Source of the DNA: VAZQ01 sp034669045
GTDB lineage: Bacteria; Pseudomonadota; Alphaproteobacteria; Rhizobiales; Xanthobacteraceae
Direction: 5' to 3'
DNA: 23,511 nucleotides
Assembly (NCBI GenBank): GCA_034669045.1
Contig: JAXDOD010000020.1
Location: 1-23,511, forward strand
The position numbers and the translations under genes were made by a program. Below, piece after piece: positions 1 through 6,797 of this stretch (positions within the stretch are counted from its first letter, which is position 1; each line of letters starts with the position of its first letter). The notes beneath the pieces are model-generated. The model ran no database searches and was not told the DNA's origin. It saw only the letters and a program-made list of their open reading frames with translations.

Positions 1-83
1 GCGGCAATCACTTCAAAGAACGTTGTGCGTTCGGGTTCGTGATTAAGGATGGCAACCAGCGCGGAGGTGTCGATAACGATCAT
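1..83 (-). CDS. VapC-like PIN-domain toxin, N-terminal fragment (cut by window edge)
   Basis: Only the first 27 codons are in the window. They read MIVIDTSALVAILNHEPER and then TTFFEVIA, the usual start of a VapC-type PIN ribonuclease. Asp5 in the hydrophobic first strand is the expected first metal-binding acid. The ATG at 83 overlaps the stop of the upstream antitoxin gene by 4 bp (ATGA), the usual arrangement for a toxin translated by coupling to its antitoxin. By family, the protein would be an Mg2+-dependent RNase neutralised by the partner antitoxin. The catalytic residues further on lie outside the window, so intactness cannot be judged. Confidence 0.85.
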   Translation of the reverse strand, partial: MIVIDTSALVAILNHEPERTTFFEVIA

Positions 84-355
84 CGCGGCATGCCGAAATC
101 ATCGTAACCGATGATCTCGTCGATAGATCGTGGATCGGCGGTTGGCCTCGCCGCGCTGCGCGCCGCGATTGCTTCCATTTCGGCAATCAGTGCGGCTTTG
201 GACATCGCTGTCGGTAGCGGCTTGGCGGAATTGCGCCAGGGCAATACGCTGCCTGACGGCGTCAAGGCATCCCGGACGATTTCGTCAGGCGTGCGGCCAG
301 TGCGGGCCGCTTTTGCCGCGATAAGGGTTTCGGTTTCTTGGGATAAATGGACCAT
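80..355 (-). CDS. VapB-like type II antitoxin (Rv0623/PSK-type)
   Basis: A 91-residue protein. The N-terminal part (about 1-35: VHLSQETETLIAAKAARTG and on through DEIVRDAL) looks like the short DNA-binding/dimerisation segment of Rv0623-like VapB antitoxins. The C-terminal tail, DEIIGYDDFGMPR, is the toxin-wrapping end typical of that group. The stop overlaps the ATG of the PIN toxin as ATGA, so the two form a toxin-antitoxin operon. An AGAAGG sequence lies just before the ATG at 355. Such antitoxins normally repress their own operon, but I see no clear operator in the 40 bp before the REP element at 395-434. Subfamily assignment is by pattern recognition only. Confidence 0.85.
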   Translation of the reverse strand: MVHLSQETETLIAAKAARTGRTPDEIVRDALTPSGSVLPWRNSAKPLPTAMSKAALIAEMEAIAARSAARPTADPRSIDEIIGYDDFGMPR

Positions 356-394
356 GTGCCTTCTGTCTCCTGACGATATTATAGCGGCCGCCCG

Positions 395-434
395 GTAGGG
401 CGCAACAAGCGCAGCGCATTGCGCCGCATCGGTG
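395..434 (+). repeat. REP palindrome, copy A (forward)
   Basis: A 40-bp element starting GTAGGGCGCAACAAGCG and ending GCCGCATCGGTG. The core half-sites GGCGCAA and TTGCGCC can pair around an inner GCG/CGC stem, with an internal bulge. It matches copy C (1321-1360) at 37 of 40 positions and lies 13 bp before the RAYT start codon. Confidence 0.85.
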
Positions 435-447
435 TTATCGTTCTCCC

Positions 448-981
448 ATGCCGAATTATCGCCGCGCCTTCGTGCCCGGCGGATGCTGGTTCTTCACCGT
501 CAATCTGTTGGACCGGCGCCGCCGCCTTCTGACGGACCATATCGACGCGTTGCGCGAGGCGACACGGCTCACGCAGACGCGCCACCCGTTTTCCATCGAC
601 GCCATGGTGGTGCTGCTTGATCACATCCACGCGGTTTGGACGCTGCCGCCTGGTGACGCCGATTTTTCGTTGCGCTGGCGCCTGATCAAGATCGGCTTGG
701 CCAAGGCCGTTCCCAACACCGAGCAGCGCAGCGCGGTCCGCATCGCGCGCGGCGAACGCGCCATCCGGCAGCGCCGCTTCTGGGAACATCTGATCCGCGA
801 CGATGAGGATTTCCGCCGCCACGTCGAGTATTGCTACATCAATCCGGTCAAGCACGGCCTGGTCGCCCGCGTCCGCGACTGGCCGCATTCGTCGTTCCAC
901 CGCGACGTGCGGGCGGGAGTGTTTCCGCAAGATTGGGCGGGCGATGTCTCAGCATCGGGCAGCTTCGGCGAGCCTGTTTGA
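448..981 (+). CDS. REP-associated tyrosine transposase (RAYT, Y1_Tnp family)
   Basis: A 177-residue protein, close to the usual RAYT length. It opens MPNYRRAFVPGGCWFFTVNL, a recognisable RAYT start. The metal-binding HxH motif is His59-Ile-His61 (LDHIHAVW). The region RDDEDFRRHVEYCYINPVKH contains the expected catalytic tyrosine, most likely Tyr130 in YINPVKHGLV. By family it is a single-strand DNA transposase of the HUH Y1 superfamily that recognises REP hairpins. The gene has no frameshift or stop and is flanked by inverted REP copies, which supports this role. No good Shine-Dalgarno site precedes ATG 448, and the upstream REP hairpin could lie in the leader, so expression may be weak. A diverged piece of the same gene lies at 1388-1444. 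Confidence 0.92.
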   Translation: MPNYRRAFVPGGCWFFTVNLLDRRRRLLTDHIDALREATRLTQTRHPFSIDAMVVLLDHIHAVWTLPPGDADFSLRWRLIKIGLAKAVPNTEQRSAVRIARGERAIRQRRFWEHLIRDDEDFRRHVEYCYINPVKHGLVARVRDWPHSSFHRDVRAGVFPQDWAGDVSASGSFGEPV

Positions 982-987
982 GTGGGA

Positions 988-1020
988 GCGGCGCTATGCG
1001 CTTCGCTTATTGCGCCCTAC
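988..1020 (-). repeat. REP palindrome, copy B (reverse)
   Basis: Reads as the reverse complement of the REP core (GTAGGGCGCAATAAGCGAAG then CGCATAGCGCCGC) and begins 7 bp after the RAYT stop. It is opposite in orientation to copy A, so A and B could pair like a REPIN/BIME. One stem position is mismatched (ATAGCGCC for ATTGCGCC). Confidence 0.8.
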
Positions 1021-1026
1021 GGACCT

Positions 1027-1046
1027 GCGCTTATTGCGCCCTACGG
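1027..1046 (-). repeat. Half REP, copy B' (reverse)
   Basis: The 19-bp string CGCTTATTGCGCCCTACGG at 1028-1046 is a perfect direct repeat of 1004-1022, with a 24-bp period. It corresponds to only the first half of the REP, so it cannot form the full hairpin. Confidence 0.8.
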
Positions 1047-1133
1047 GCTGACAGCGCGTTGGACGCTTTCTAACTCGCCCTTGTGCAACTGCATACTTCA
1101 TGTCACTAACTCCCGGTTGTGGGGAGATTAATC

Positions 1134-1295
1134 ATGACTTTAGCGCGTATCATTTGTGTATTAACGATTTCGTTCTTTGGTTCTGGTTGTGACGGTTTGA
1201 TGCGGGATGGTAAGTGCACCTTTCCCGATGACATCGCCAGCGACGGCTCGCGATGTGGCAATAGAGCATCGTCAGTAAAACCCGGCGGAAAATGA
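1134..1295 (+). CDS. Small Cys-rich probable lipoprotein or secreted peptide (53 aa)
   Basis: ATG 1134 follows a strong ribosome-binding site (GGGGAG at 1121-1126, 7-nt spacer). The 53 codons start MTLARIICVLTISFFGSGCD, a short signal peptide with a lipobox-like FGSGC, so Cys19 may be lipidated. The mature part contains GKCTFPDDIASDGSRCGNRA and ends ASSVKPGGK, giving two further cysteines at 28 and 41. A compact DGSRCG...RAASV-type tail is, as far as I recall, seen in small exported proteins of bradyrhizobia, but no search was made. The gene is less GC-rich than its neighbours and sits between the two REP-RAYT units. Function unknown. It may instead be cut by signal peptidase I and released. 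Confidence 0.65.
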   Translation: MTLARIICVLTISFFGSGCDGLMRDGKCTFPDDIASDGSRCGNRASSVKPGGK

Positions 1296-1320
1296 CACGT
1301 CGGAGGCGGTGAAATAGCTC

Positions 1321-1360
1321 GTAGGGCGCAATAAGCGTAGCGCATTGCGCCGCACCGGTG
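1321..1360 (+). repeat. REP palindrome, copy C (forward)
   Basis: A 40-bp REP with a perfect outer stem GGCGCAAT/ATTGCGCC enclosing an inner GCG-TAG-CGC hairpin. It differs from copy A at three positions. It lies 25 bp downstream of the small peptide gene and could end its transcript as a hairpin, although no T-run follows. Confidence 0.85.
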
Positions 1361-1387
1361 TGAAAGCCGCGTGACGCTGACAACCTG

Positions 1388-1444
1388 GGTCACTCGCGTC
1401 CGCGACTGGCCGCATTTGTCGTTTCACCGCGACGTGCGGGCGAG
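1388..1444 (+). pseudogene. RAYT 3'-end remnant
   Basis: Positions 1388-1442 align without gaps to 861-915 of the intact RAYT gene with 5 mismatches in 55, all transitions. The translated piece TRVRDWPHLSFHRDVRA matches ARVRDWPHSSFHRDVRA of the intact protein (residues 140-156). No catalytic region is present. It lies between REP copies C and D. Confidence 0.85.
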
Positions 1445-1452
1445 ATGCGGAA

Positions 1453-1484
1453 GCGGCGCAATGCGCTGCGCTTATGCGCCCTAC
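1453..1484 (-). repeat. REP palindrome, copy D (reverse), abutting the ntrX stop
   Basis: The reverse complement reads GTAGGGCGCATAAGCGCAG then CGCATTGCGCCGC, the REP core with one base missing from the first arm. It ends 3 bp from the ntrX stop codon (1488-1490), so any ntrX transcript that reads on will carry this hairpin at once after the coding region. Confidence 0.8.
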
Positions 1485-1487
1485 GGC

Positions 1488-2858
1488 CTACCCCACCCCG
1501 AGCGCCTTCAGCTTGCGGTGCAGCGCCGAGCGCTCCATGCCGACAAATTCCGCGGTGCGCGAGATATTGCCGGAGAAGCGGCTGATCTGGGCGATCAGGT
1601 AGTCGCGTTCGAACACCTCGCGGGCCTCGCGCAGCGGCAGCCCCATGATGTGCTCGCCATTGTTGCTGGTCGGCATTGCCGGCACCATCGAGCCCACGTC
1701 CTGCGGCAGCATATCCGCGGTGATGGTCACTTCCGGACCGCCCCCGGCCAGGATCATGACGCGCTCGACGTTGTTGCGGAGCTGGCGCACGTTTCCCGGC
1801 CAGACATGCGATTGCAGCACCGCCATTGCGTCCTGCCCGATCTGGCGTTTCGGCAGGCCGGTCGCGGCCGAAATCTGATCCATGAAGTATCCGATCAGTT
1901 CGGGAATGTCCTCGCGGCGCTCGGACAGCGGCGGCACCCGGATCGGCACCACGCTCAATCGGTGAAACAGGTCCTCGCGGAATCGCCCTTCGGCGATCTC
2001 CTCTTCCAGATTGCGCGCGGTCGAGGAAACAATACGCACGTCGACATGAATCTTGGCGGTGCCCCCTGAGCGCTGAAACGTCTGGTCGACCAGCACGCGC
2101 AGGATCTTGTTCTGGGTCTCGCGCGGCATGTCGGCGATCTCATCGATGAACAGCGTGCCGCCGTGGGCTTCTTCCAGCGCGCCGGCCTTGCGCGGCTGCT
2201 CGCCATTGGACTGCTCGATGCCGAACAGTTCGACCTCCATGCGCTCCGGCGTGATCGCCGCCGCATTGATGACGACGAAAGGCCCTTCGGAACGCGGCGA
2301 GGCGTGGTGCAGCGTACGCGCCGCCAGTTCCTTGCCGGCGCCGGAGGGGCCGACGATCATGATGCGGCTATTGGCCTTGGCGGCGCGCTCGATGCTCTGG
2401 CGCAGCTGGTTCATGCAGGCGGAGCGGCCCATCAGCGAACTGGACCCCGGCGCCAGCTGCTTCAATTCCTTCACTTCGCGCTTCAGCCGCGATGTCTCCA
2501 GCGCGCGCGTCGCCACCAGGATGAGGCGATCGGACTTGAAGGGCTTTTCAATGAAATCGTAGGCGCCGCGCTTGATCGCCGCGACCGCGGTCTCGATGTT
2601 GCCGTGACCGGAGATCATGACGATAGGAAGTTCGGGATGGTCGCGTTTTATCGCTTCAAGCAATTGCAAACCGTCGAGCTTGCTGCCCTGCAGCCAGATA
2701 TCGAGAAAAACCAGGTGCGGACGGCGATTGGAAATTTCCGTCAGCGCCGAATCGCTGTCGCGCGCGGTTCGGGTGGTGAACCCCTCGTCGTCGAGAATGC
2801 CCGCAACCAGGTCGCGAATATCTGCTTCGTCATCGACAATCAGAATATCATTTGCCAT
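1488..2858 (-). CDS. ntrX: Nitrogen assimilation response regulator NtrX
   Basis: A 456-residue AAA+ response regulator. Receiver domain at about 3-120 with acidic pair Asp9/Asp10, phospho-acceptor Asp53 (VFLDIWLQGS, typical of NtrX) and Lys105. AAA+ domain at about 140-380 with Walker A GPSGAGKE at 170-177 and Walker B GTLFIDE at 234-240. The C-terminal Fis-type helix-turn-helix is at about 425-453. The sigma54-contact loop GAFTGA is missing: after LFG the sequence runs IEQSNGEQPRKAGAL. By family NtrX is phosphorylated by NtrY and controls nitrogen, redox and envelope genes, often without acting as a classical sigma54 activator. The gene starts 17 bp after ntrY with an AGGG ribosome site, so the two are one operon. 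Confidence 0.96.
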   Translation of the reverse strand: MANDILIVDDEADIRDLVAGILDDEGFTTRTARDSDSALTEISNRRPHLVFLDIWLQGSKLDGLQLLEAIKRDHPELPIVMISGHGNIETAVAAIKRGAYDFIEKPFKSDRLILVATRALETSRLKREVKELKQLAPGSSSLMGRSACMNQLRQSIERAAKANSRIMIVGPSGAGKELAARTLHHASPRSEGPFVVINAAAITPERMEVELFGIEQSNGEQPRKAGALEEAHGGTLFIDEIADMPRETQNKILRVLVDQTFQRSGGTAKIHVDVRIVSSTARNLEEEIAEGRFREDLFHRLSVVPIRVPPLSERREDIPELIGYFMDQISAATGLPKRQIGQDAMAVLQSHVWPGNVRQLRNNVERVMILAGGGPEVTITADMLPQDVGSMVPAMPTSNNGEHIMGLPLREAREVFERDYLIAQISRFSGNISRTAEFVGMERSALHRKLKALGVG

Positions 2859-2875
2859 GGGTCACGCCCTGTCTG

Positions 2876-5218
2876 TCAGCTGCCTGTTGCGGCTTGGATT
2901 TTTGGTTCGTTGTTAGTCGCGTCGGGAGGCTCGGAGGTTTCGTCCTTTGATTGCGTCACGTCGTTCGCCTTGCCGTCTGCGTCCGGCGCGTGGCCCGAAA
3001 TGGCAAATCGCAGCCGCATCCAGGCCCCGCGTGCGCCGGGCCGGATATCCGCCGCGTCATGAAGCTCGATGCGGCCGCCGTGATCTTCCAGGACCCGGCC
3101 GACGATCGCGAGACCAAGGCCGGTGCCTTTCTCGCGGGTGGTGACATAAGGCTCCAGCAGCCGCGACCGGCTCACCTTGGGCAGGCCGACGCCATTGTCG
3201 ATCACGTCGATCACGATGTCATCGCCCTCGCGCGCCGCGATGACCTCGATGCGGCCCTTGCCCAGCGTCTCGGATGGAACCGCTTCAATGGCTTCGGTCG
3301 CGTTCTTGATGATATTGGTCAGCGCCTGGCTGATCAGCCGGCGGTCGAACTGGGCCCGCATCGGCTCGTCTTTGATCACCGTCTCGATATCGATCTCGGA
3401 ATGTCCGACCCGCATCAGGAACACCACCTGCCGCACGGTGTCGGCGACGTCCTCGCCTTCCATCACGGGTTTCGGCATCCGCGCGAAGCGCGAGAACTCA
3501 TCGACCATCCGCCTGATATCGTCGACCTGGCGCACGATGGTGTCGGTGCACTGCTCGAAGATCGCCTTGTCCTCGGTGATGACCTTGCCGAACTTGCGGC
3601 GGATGCGTTCGGCGGAAAGCTGGATCGGCGTCAGCGGGTTCTTGATTTCGTGGGCGATACGGCGCGCCACGTCGCCCCAGGCCGAGGTGCGTTGCGCCGA
3701 AACCAGGTCGGTAATGTCGTCAAGTGTAATGATGTAGCTGTCCTGTGACTGGCTGGTGTGCTCGGCGCTGACCCTGACGGAAAGATTGCGCTCCCGGCCG
3801 TCGCGGGTGATCGTGATCTGGCCCTGCACCAGCCGCTGCGTGCCTTCCCGCGCGGTTTTCATCATGTCGTCGAGTTCGGGAATGATTTCCGACAGCGGAT
3901 GACCTAACGTCTCGGATTCCGCATGGCCGATCAGCTTTTCGGCCGAGCGGTTGAGGATGCCGACGCTGCCGGAATGATCGACCCCGATAATGCCGGCGCT
4001 GGCCGACGACAGCACCGCCTCGATGAAGCGGCGCCGGCTGTCGATCACGTCGCTGGCGCTCACCAGTTCGTCGCGCTGGGTGCGCAACTCCTGCGTCATC
4101 TTGTTGAAGGTTTCGCCGAGTTGGGCGAGATCGCCTTCGGATTGCAGCACCGGCACCTGCACATGCAGATCGCCGGTGGAGACCATGTTGGCGGCACCCA
4201 TCAGCCGCCGGATCGGCGCCACCAGCCAGTTGGCGAAATTCAACCCGATCAGCACCGAAGACATCAGGATGGTCAGCGCGATCACCGCGAACATCAGCGC
4301 GAATGCCACCTGGATGCCGAGCTTGCGCGATTCGATCTGGGCGTATTCGGCGACCGTGGCCTGGGTCTGCCGCAGCTGGGCTACGACGCGCGGATCGAGC
4401 AGACGCGCGACGTACAGGTACGTATCGTTGAATGCGCGCAGACGAATGACCGCGGCGACGTAATTCGATTCGACCACGATCTCCGGCTCGGTCTCGTTAA
4501 AATCCTTGATGAACTCCGGCGGCGGCTTGTTGAAATCCTGCTGAATGCCGGTTTGCGCGGTTTCCAGAACGTTGGCGTCCTTGTCGAGCAGCATCGTACC
4601 CGGAAGGTTGCGCGAAGCGGCACTCGCCGTCAGCATCTCGCGAAACGACCTGCGGTCCTGGTCGAACAACGGCCGCGCATTGGCGATATCGTTCGCCATC
4701 CCAAGGATGTCGCCGCGAATGAGCTGGGCGTTCTCGTTGAGATAGGCGCTGGCGACGATCAGCGAGTTCTCGATCGCCGCCTTCGTTGTCCCGGAAAACA
4801 GCCGGTCCAGGCCGCGATCGATGGTCACGTTGGCGACAATCGACACCAGCACCGCCGGCAGCACCGCAATCACCGAAAACAAACTGACGATCTGCACGTG
4901 CAGCCTTGCCGCGGCGCGGCCACGCCGGCGCGCCTGCACCAATTGCCAGACTTCGCGGACGATGATGCCGATCAGCAGCAGGATGGTGGCCGCGTTGATC
5001 AGCAGGAAGGAAACCACAACGCCGCGCGTGGGCTCGATCGGCGTCAGGCCGGTGAGCACCACGAAGGTGAGGAAGGCCGACAGCAGCGCGAAGCCGACCG
5101 CGAACGGCGCCAGCAACCTGCGCAGGGGCCACCTGCGAGGCTCGGTGAACGACGGATCAAACGATGGGGCCGACGTGTCTGCGCTGGTCATTCCGGCAAT
5201 GGGTGAGCGTGAAAACAT
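2876..5218 (-). CDS. ntrY: Nitrogen regulation sensor histidine kinase NtrY
   Basis: A 780-residue membrane kinase. Predicted membrane segments lie at about 35-57, 67-88, 108-131 and 304-327, with a periplasmic sensor loop of roughly 170 residues between the last two. A HAMP linker follows at about 328-382, then a PAS domain at about 395-500. The phospho-acceptor is His523 in RRIAHEIKNPLTP. The ATPase domain has the N box (NIIKNATEAIEA, 635-646), G1 (DNGVGLP, 674-680) and G2 (GTGLGL, 698-703). An acidic tail of about 35 residues ends the protein. By family it signals to NtrX, encoded 17 bp downstream. ATG 5218 is used here. ATG at residue 10 (5191) is an alternative, and neither has a strong ribosome site. 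Confidence 0.96.
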   Translation of the reverse strand: MFSRSPIAGMTSADTSAPSFDPSFTEPRRWPLRRLLAPFAVGFALLSAFLTFVVLTGLTPIEPTRGVVVSFLLINAATILLLIGIIVREVWQLVQARRRGRAAARLHVQIVSLFSVIAVLPAVLVSIVANVTIDRGLDRLFSGTTKAAIENSLIVASAYLNENAQLIRGDILGMANDIANARPLFDQDRRSFREMLTASAASRNLPGTMLLDKDANVLETAQTGIQQDFNKPPPEFIKDFNETEPEIVVESNYVAAVIRLRAFNDTYLYVARLLDPRVVAQLRQTQATVAEYAQIESRKLGIQVAFALMFAVIALTILMSSVLIGLNFANWLVAPIRRLMGAANMVSTGDLHVQVPVLQSEGDLAQLGETFNKMTQELRTQRDELVSASDVIDSRRRFIEAVLSSASAGIIGVDHSGSVGILNRSAEKLIGHAESETLGHPLSEIIPELDDMMKTAREGTQRLVQGQITITRDGRERNLSVRVSAEHTSQSQDSYIITLDDITDLVSAQRTSAWGDVARRIAHEIKNPLTPIQLSAERIRRKFGKVITEDKAIFEQCTDTIVRQVDDIRRMVDEFSRFARMPKPVMEGEDVADTVRQVVFLMRVGHSEIDIETVIKDEPMRAQFDRRLISQALTNIIKNATEAIEAVPSETLGKGRIEVIAAREGDDIVIDVIDNGVGLPKVSRSRLLEPYVTTREKGTGLGLAIVGRVLEDHGGRIELHDAADIRPGARGAWMRLRFAISGHAPDADGKANDVTQSKDETSEPPDATNNEPKIQAATGS

Positions 5219-5343
5219 GCCGCCGCCGACCTACGTCGACAGTCCGACTGATGCATTCATATCACAATGTTGCCGAATTGCGACAAATCCGCGGCGCATT
5301 TCGCCGGATGTCAACCGGCCGCATACCCGGCCGGCCAGCCCTA
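5219..5343 (-). promoter_or_regulatory. ntrC-ntrY intergenic region: candidate ntrYX promoter
   Basis: This 125-bp gap is the largest inside the ntr block. On the minus strand a TTGACA hexamer lies at 5314-5309, directly after a hairpin. No good -10 box stands at the right distance from it. A second possibility is TTGTCG with TATGAA about 19 bp further on, in the AT-richer stretch near 5260-5285. This suggests that ntrYX can be transcribed separately from ntrBC. The exact promoter is not established. Confidence 0.3.
5315..5334 (-). terminator. Hairpin just after ntrC
   Basis: CCGGCCG and CGGCCGG form a perfect 7-bp GC stem around a 6-nt loop (5322-5327), starting 9 bp after the ntrC stop. 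No T-run follows, so it is at most an attenuator, an mRNA-stabilising stem, or a Rho-aided terminator between ntrC and ntrY. Confidence 0.4.
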
Positions 5344-6786
5344 TCAGCTGCCGGTGCGATACACCTGAATATCCAGATCGCGGATTTTCTTGCGCAGGGT
5401 GTTGCGGTTGAGGCCGAGCAAATCCGCTGCCCGGATTTGATTGCCGCGGGTCGCGGCCAAGGCTGCGGTGAGCAGCGGCACTTCGATTTCGCGCAAGATG
5501 CGATGGTAGAGGCCGGGCGGCGGCACGCCGTTGGGAAAACTGGAAAAATGCGAGGACAGATAGACTTCGACCGCGCCGCCGAGATTGTCGACGCCGTGGT
5601 GGGCGTTGCCGCCGGACACCACCGCCGGCGGCGCCAACTCGCCGTCGATCACCGAGCCGGTGATCACGTCCTGCGGATATAGCGCCGCAAGCCGGCGCGC
5701 GAGATTTTCAAGCTCGCGCACATTGCCGGGCCAGCGATGCTGCTTCATCCGCTCCAGCGCCAGCGCATCGAGCTTCTTCGGCGGCAATCCGTCCTTCTCG
5801 GCGAGTGCGAAAAAATGCCGGATCAGGTCGGGCAAATCCTCGATGCGTTCGCGCAATGGCGGCAACCGCAATGGCACGACGTTGAGGCGGAAGAACAGAT
5901 CCTCGCGGAACAGGCCCTGCTGAATCAGGATGCGCAGATCCTTGTTGGAGGCTGCGACAATGCGCACGTCGGTCTTGATCGGGGTGCGGCCGCCGACCGT
6001 GGTGTATTCGCCCTGCTGCAGCACGCGCAGCAACCGCGTCTGCGCTTCCATCGGCATGTCGCCGATTTCGTCGAGGAATAGCGTGCCGCCTTCGGCCTGC
6101 TCGAACCGGCCGGAAGCGCGGGTGTTGGCGCCGGTGAATGCGCCGCGTTCATGGCCGAACAATTCCGACTCGATGAGATCGCGCGGGATCGCCGCCATGT
6201 TGACCGCGACGAACGGTCCGTTGCGCCGCTTGCCATAGTCGTGCAGCGCGCGCGCGACCAATTCCTTGCCGGTGCCGGACTCGCCGGAGATCATCACGGT
6301 CAGATCGGTCTGCATCAGGCGCGCCAAAAGCCGATAGATTTCCTGCATCGCCGGCGAGCGCCCGACCAGCGGGATCGAGTCGAAGTCCTCAGGCTTGACC
6401 GCGGGGCGCGGGCGCTCCTTCGGCTCCGACAGCGCGCGGCCGACGATGGCAATCAGCTCCTTCAGATCGAACGGCTTGGGCAGGTATTCATAGGCGCCCT
6501 TTTCAGACGCCCGGATCGCCGTCATGAACGTGTTCTGCGCGCTCATGATGACGACGGGAAGATCCGGGCGCGCCTTCTTGATGCGCGGCAGGAGGTCGAA
6601 GGCGTTTTCATCCGGCATCACCACGTCGGTGATGACCAGATCGCCGTCGCCCTGGCTGATCCAGCGCCACAGCGTCGCCGCGTTGCTGGTCAAGCGCACC
6701 TCGTAGCCGGCGCGCGACAATGCCTGGTTGAGGACGGTGCGGATCGCCGCGTCATCATCAGCCACCAGAATGCTTCCCGCAGGCAT
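5344..6786 (-). CDS. ntrC: Nitrogen regulation response regulator NtrC (sigma54 activator)
   Basis: A 480-residue protein when started at ATG 6786, which has an AGAGG ribosome site with a 6-nt spacer. An ATG two codons earlier (6792) touches that site and is less likely. Receiver domain with phospho-acceptor Asp54 (VITDVVMPDENAFDLLP). AAA+ domain with Walker A GESGTGKE at 168-175, an intact GAFTGA sigma54-contact loop at 215-220, and Walker B GGTLFLDE. The C-terminal Fis-type helix-turn-helix has RGNQIRAADLLGLNRNTLRK. By family, phosphorylation by NtrB drives oligomerisation and activation of sigma54 promoters of glutamine synthetase, ammonium transport and alternative nitrogen genes. It lies 11 bp after ntrB, and its stop TGA is followed at once by an in-frame TAG. 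Confidence 0.97.
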   Translation of the reverse strand: MPAGSILVADDDAAIRTVLNQALSRAGYEVRLTSNAATLWRWISQGDGDLVITDVVMPDENAFDLLPRIKKARPDLPVVIMSAQNTFMTAIRASEKGAYEYLPKPFDLKELIAIVGRALSEPKERPRPAVKPEDFDSIPLVGRSPAMQEIYRLLARLMQTDLTVMISGESGTGKELVARALHDYGKRRNGPFVAVNMAAIPRDLIESELFGHERGAFTGANTRASGRFEQAEGGTLFLDEIGDMPMEAQTRLLRVLQQGEYTTVGGRTPIKTDVRIVAASNKDLRILIQQGLFREDLFFRLNVVPLRLPPLRERIEDLPDLIRHFFALAEKDGLPPKKLDALALERMKQHRWPGNVRELENLARRLAALYPQDVITGSVIDGELAPPAVVSGGNAHHGVDNLGGAVEVYLSSHFSSFPNGVPPPGLYHRILREIEVPLLTAALAATRGNQIRAADLLGLNRNTLRKKIRDLDIQVYRTGS

Positions 6787-6797
6787 CGGCATCCTCT

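Larger units (their letters stand above)
395..1046 (+). mobile_element. REP-RAYT unit 1 (full-length transposase between inverted REPs)
   Basis: A complete RAYT gene is framed by a forward REP palindrome (395-434) and a reverse-oriented REP (988-1020) followed by a half copy (1027-1046). RAYTs are single-copy domesticated-type Y1 transposases thought to mobilise their flanking REPs. No target-site duplication was identified. Boundaries are those of the visible REPs, not of a proven transposition unit. Confidence 0.7.
1321..1486 (+). mobile_element. REP-RAYT unit 2 (internally deleted derivative)
   Basis: A 166-bp unit: forward REP copy C, 27 bp of unplaced sequence, a 57-bp remnant of the RAYT 3' region, 8 bp, then reverse REP copy D. 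It has the same order and orientation as unit 1 but has lost nearly all of the transposase gene, as in a non-autonomous, MITE-like derivative. Confidence 0.65.

Noticed and set aside
379..930. A 183-codon minus-strand open frame across the RAYT gene
   Set aside because: It is opposite a full-length transposase with conserved catalytic residues, and its own translation shows no family features.
3923..5206. A 427-codon plus-strand open frame opposite ntrY
   Set aside because: Antisense shadow: very rich in His, Arg, Gln and Asp without any recognisable motif, while ntrY on the other strand is fully supported.
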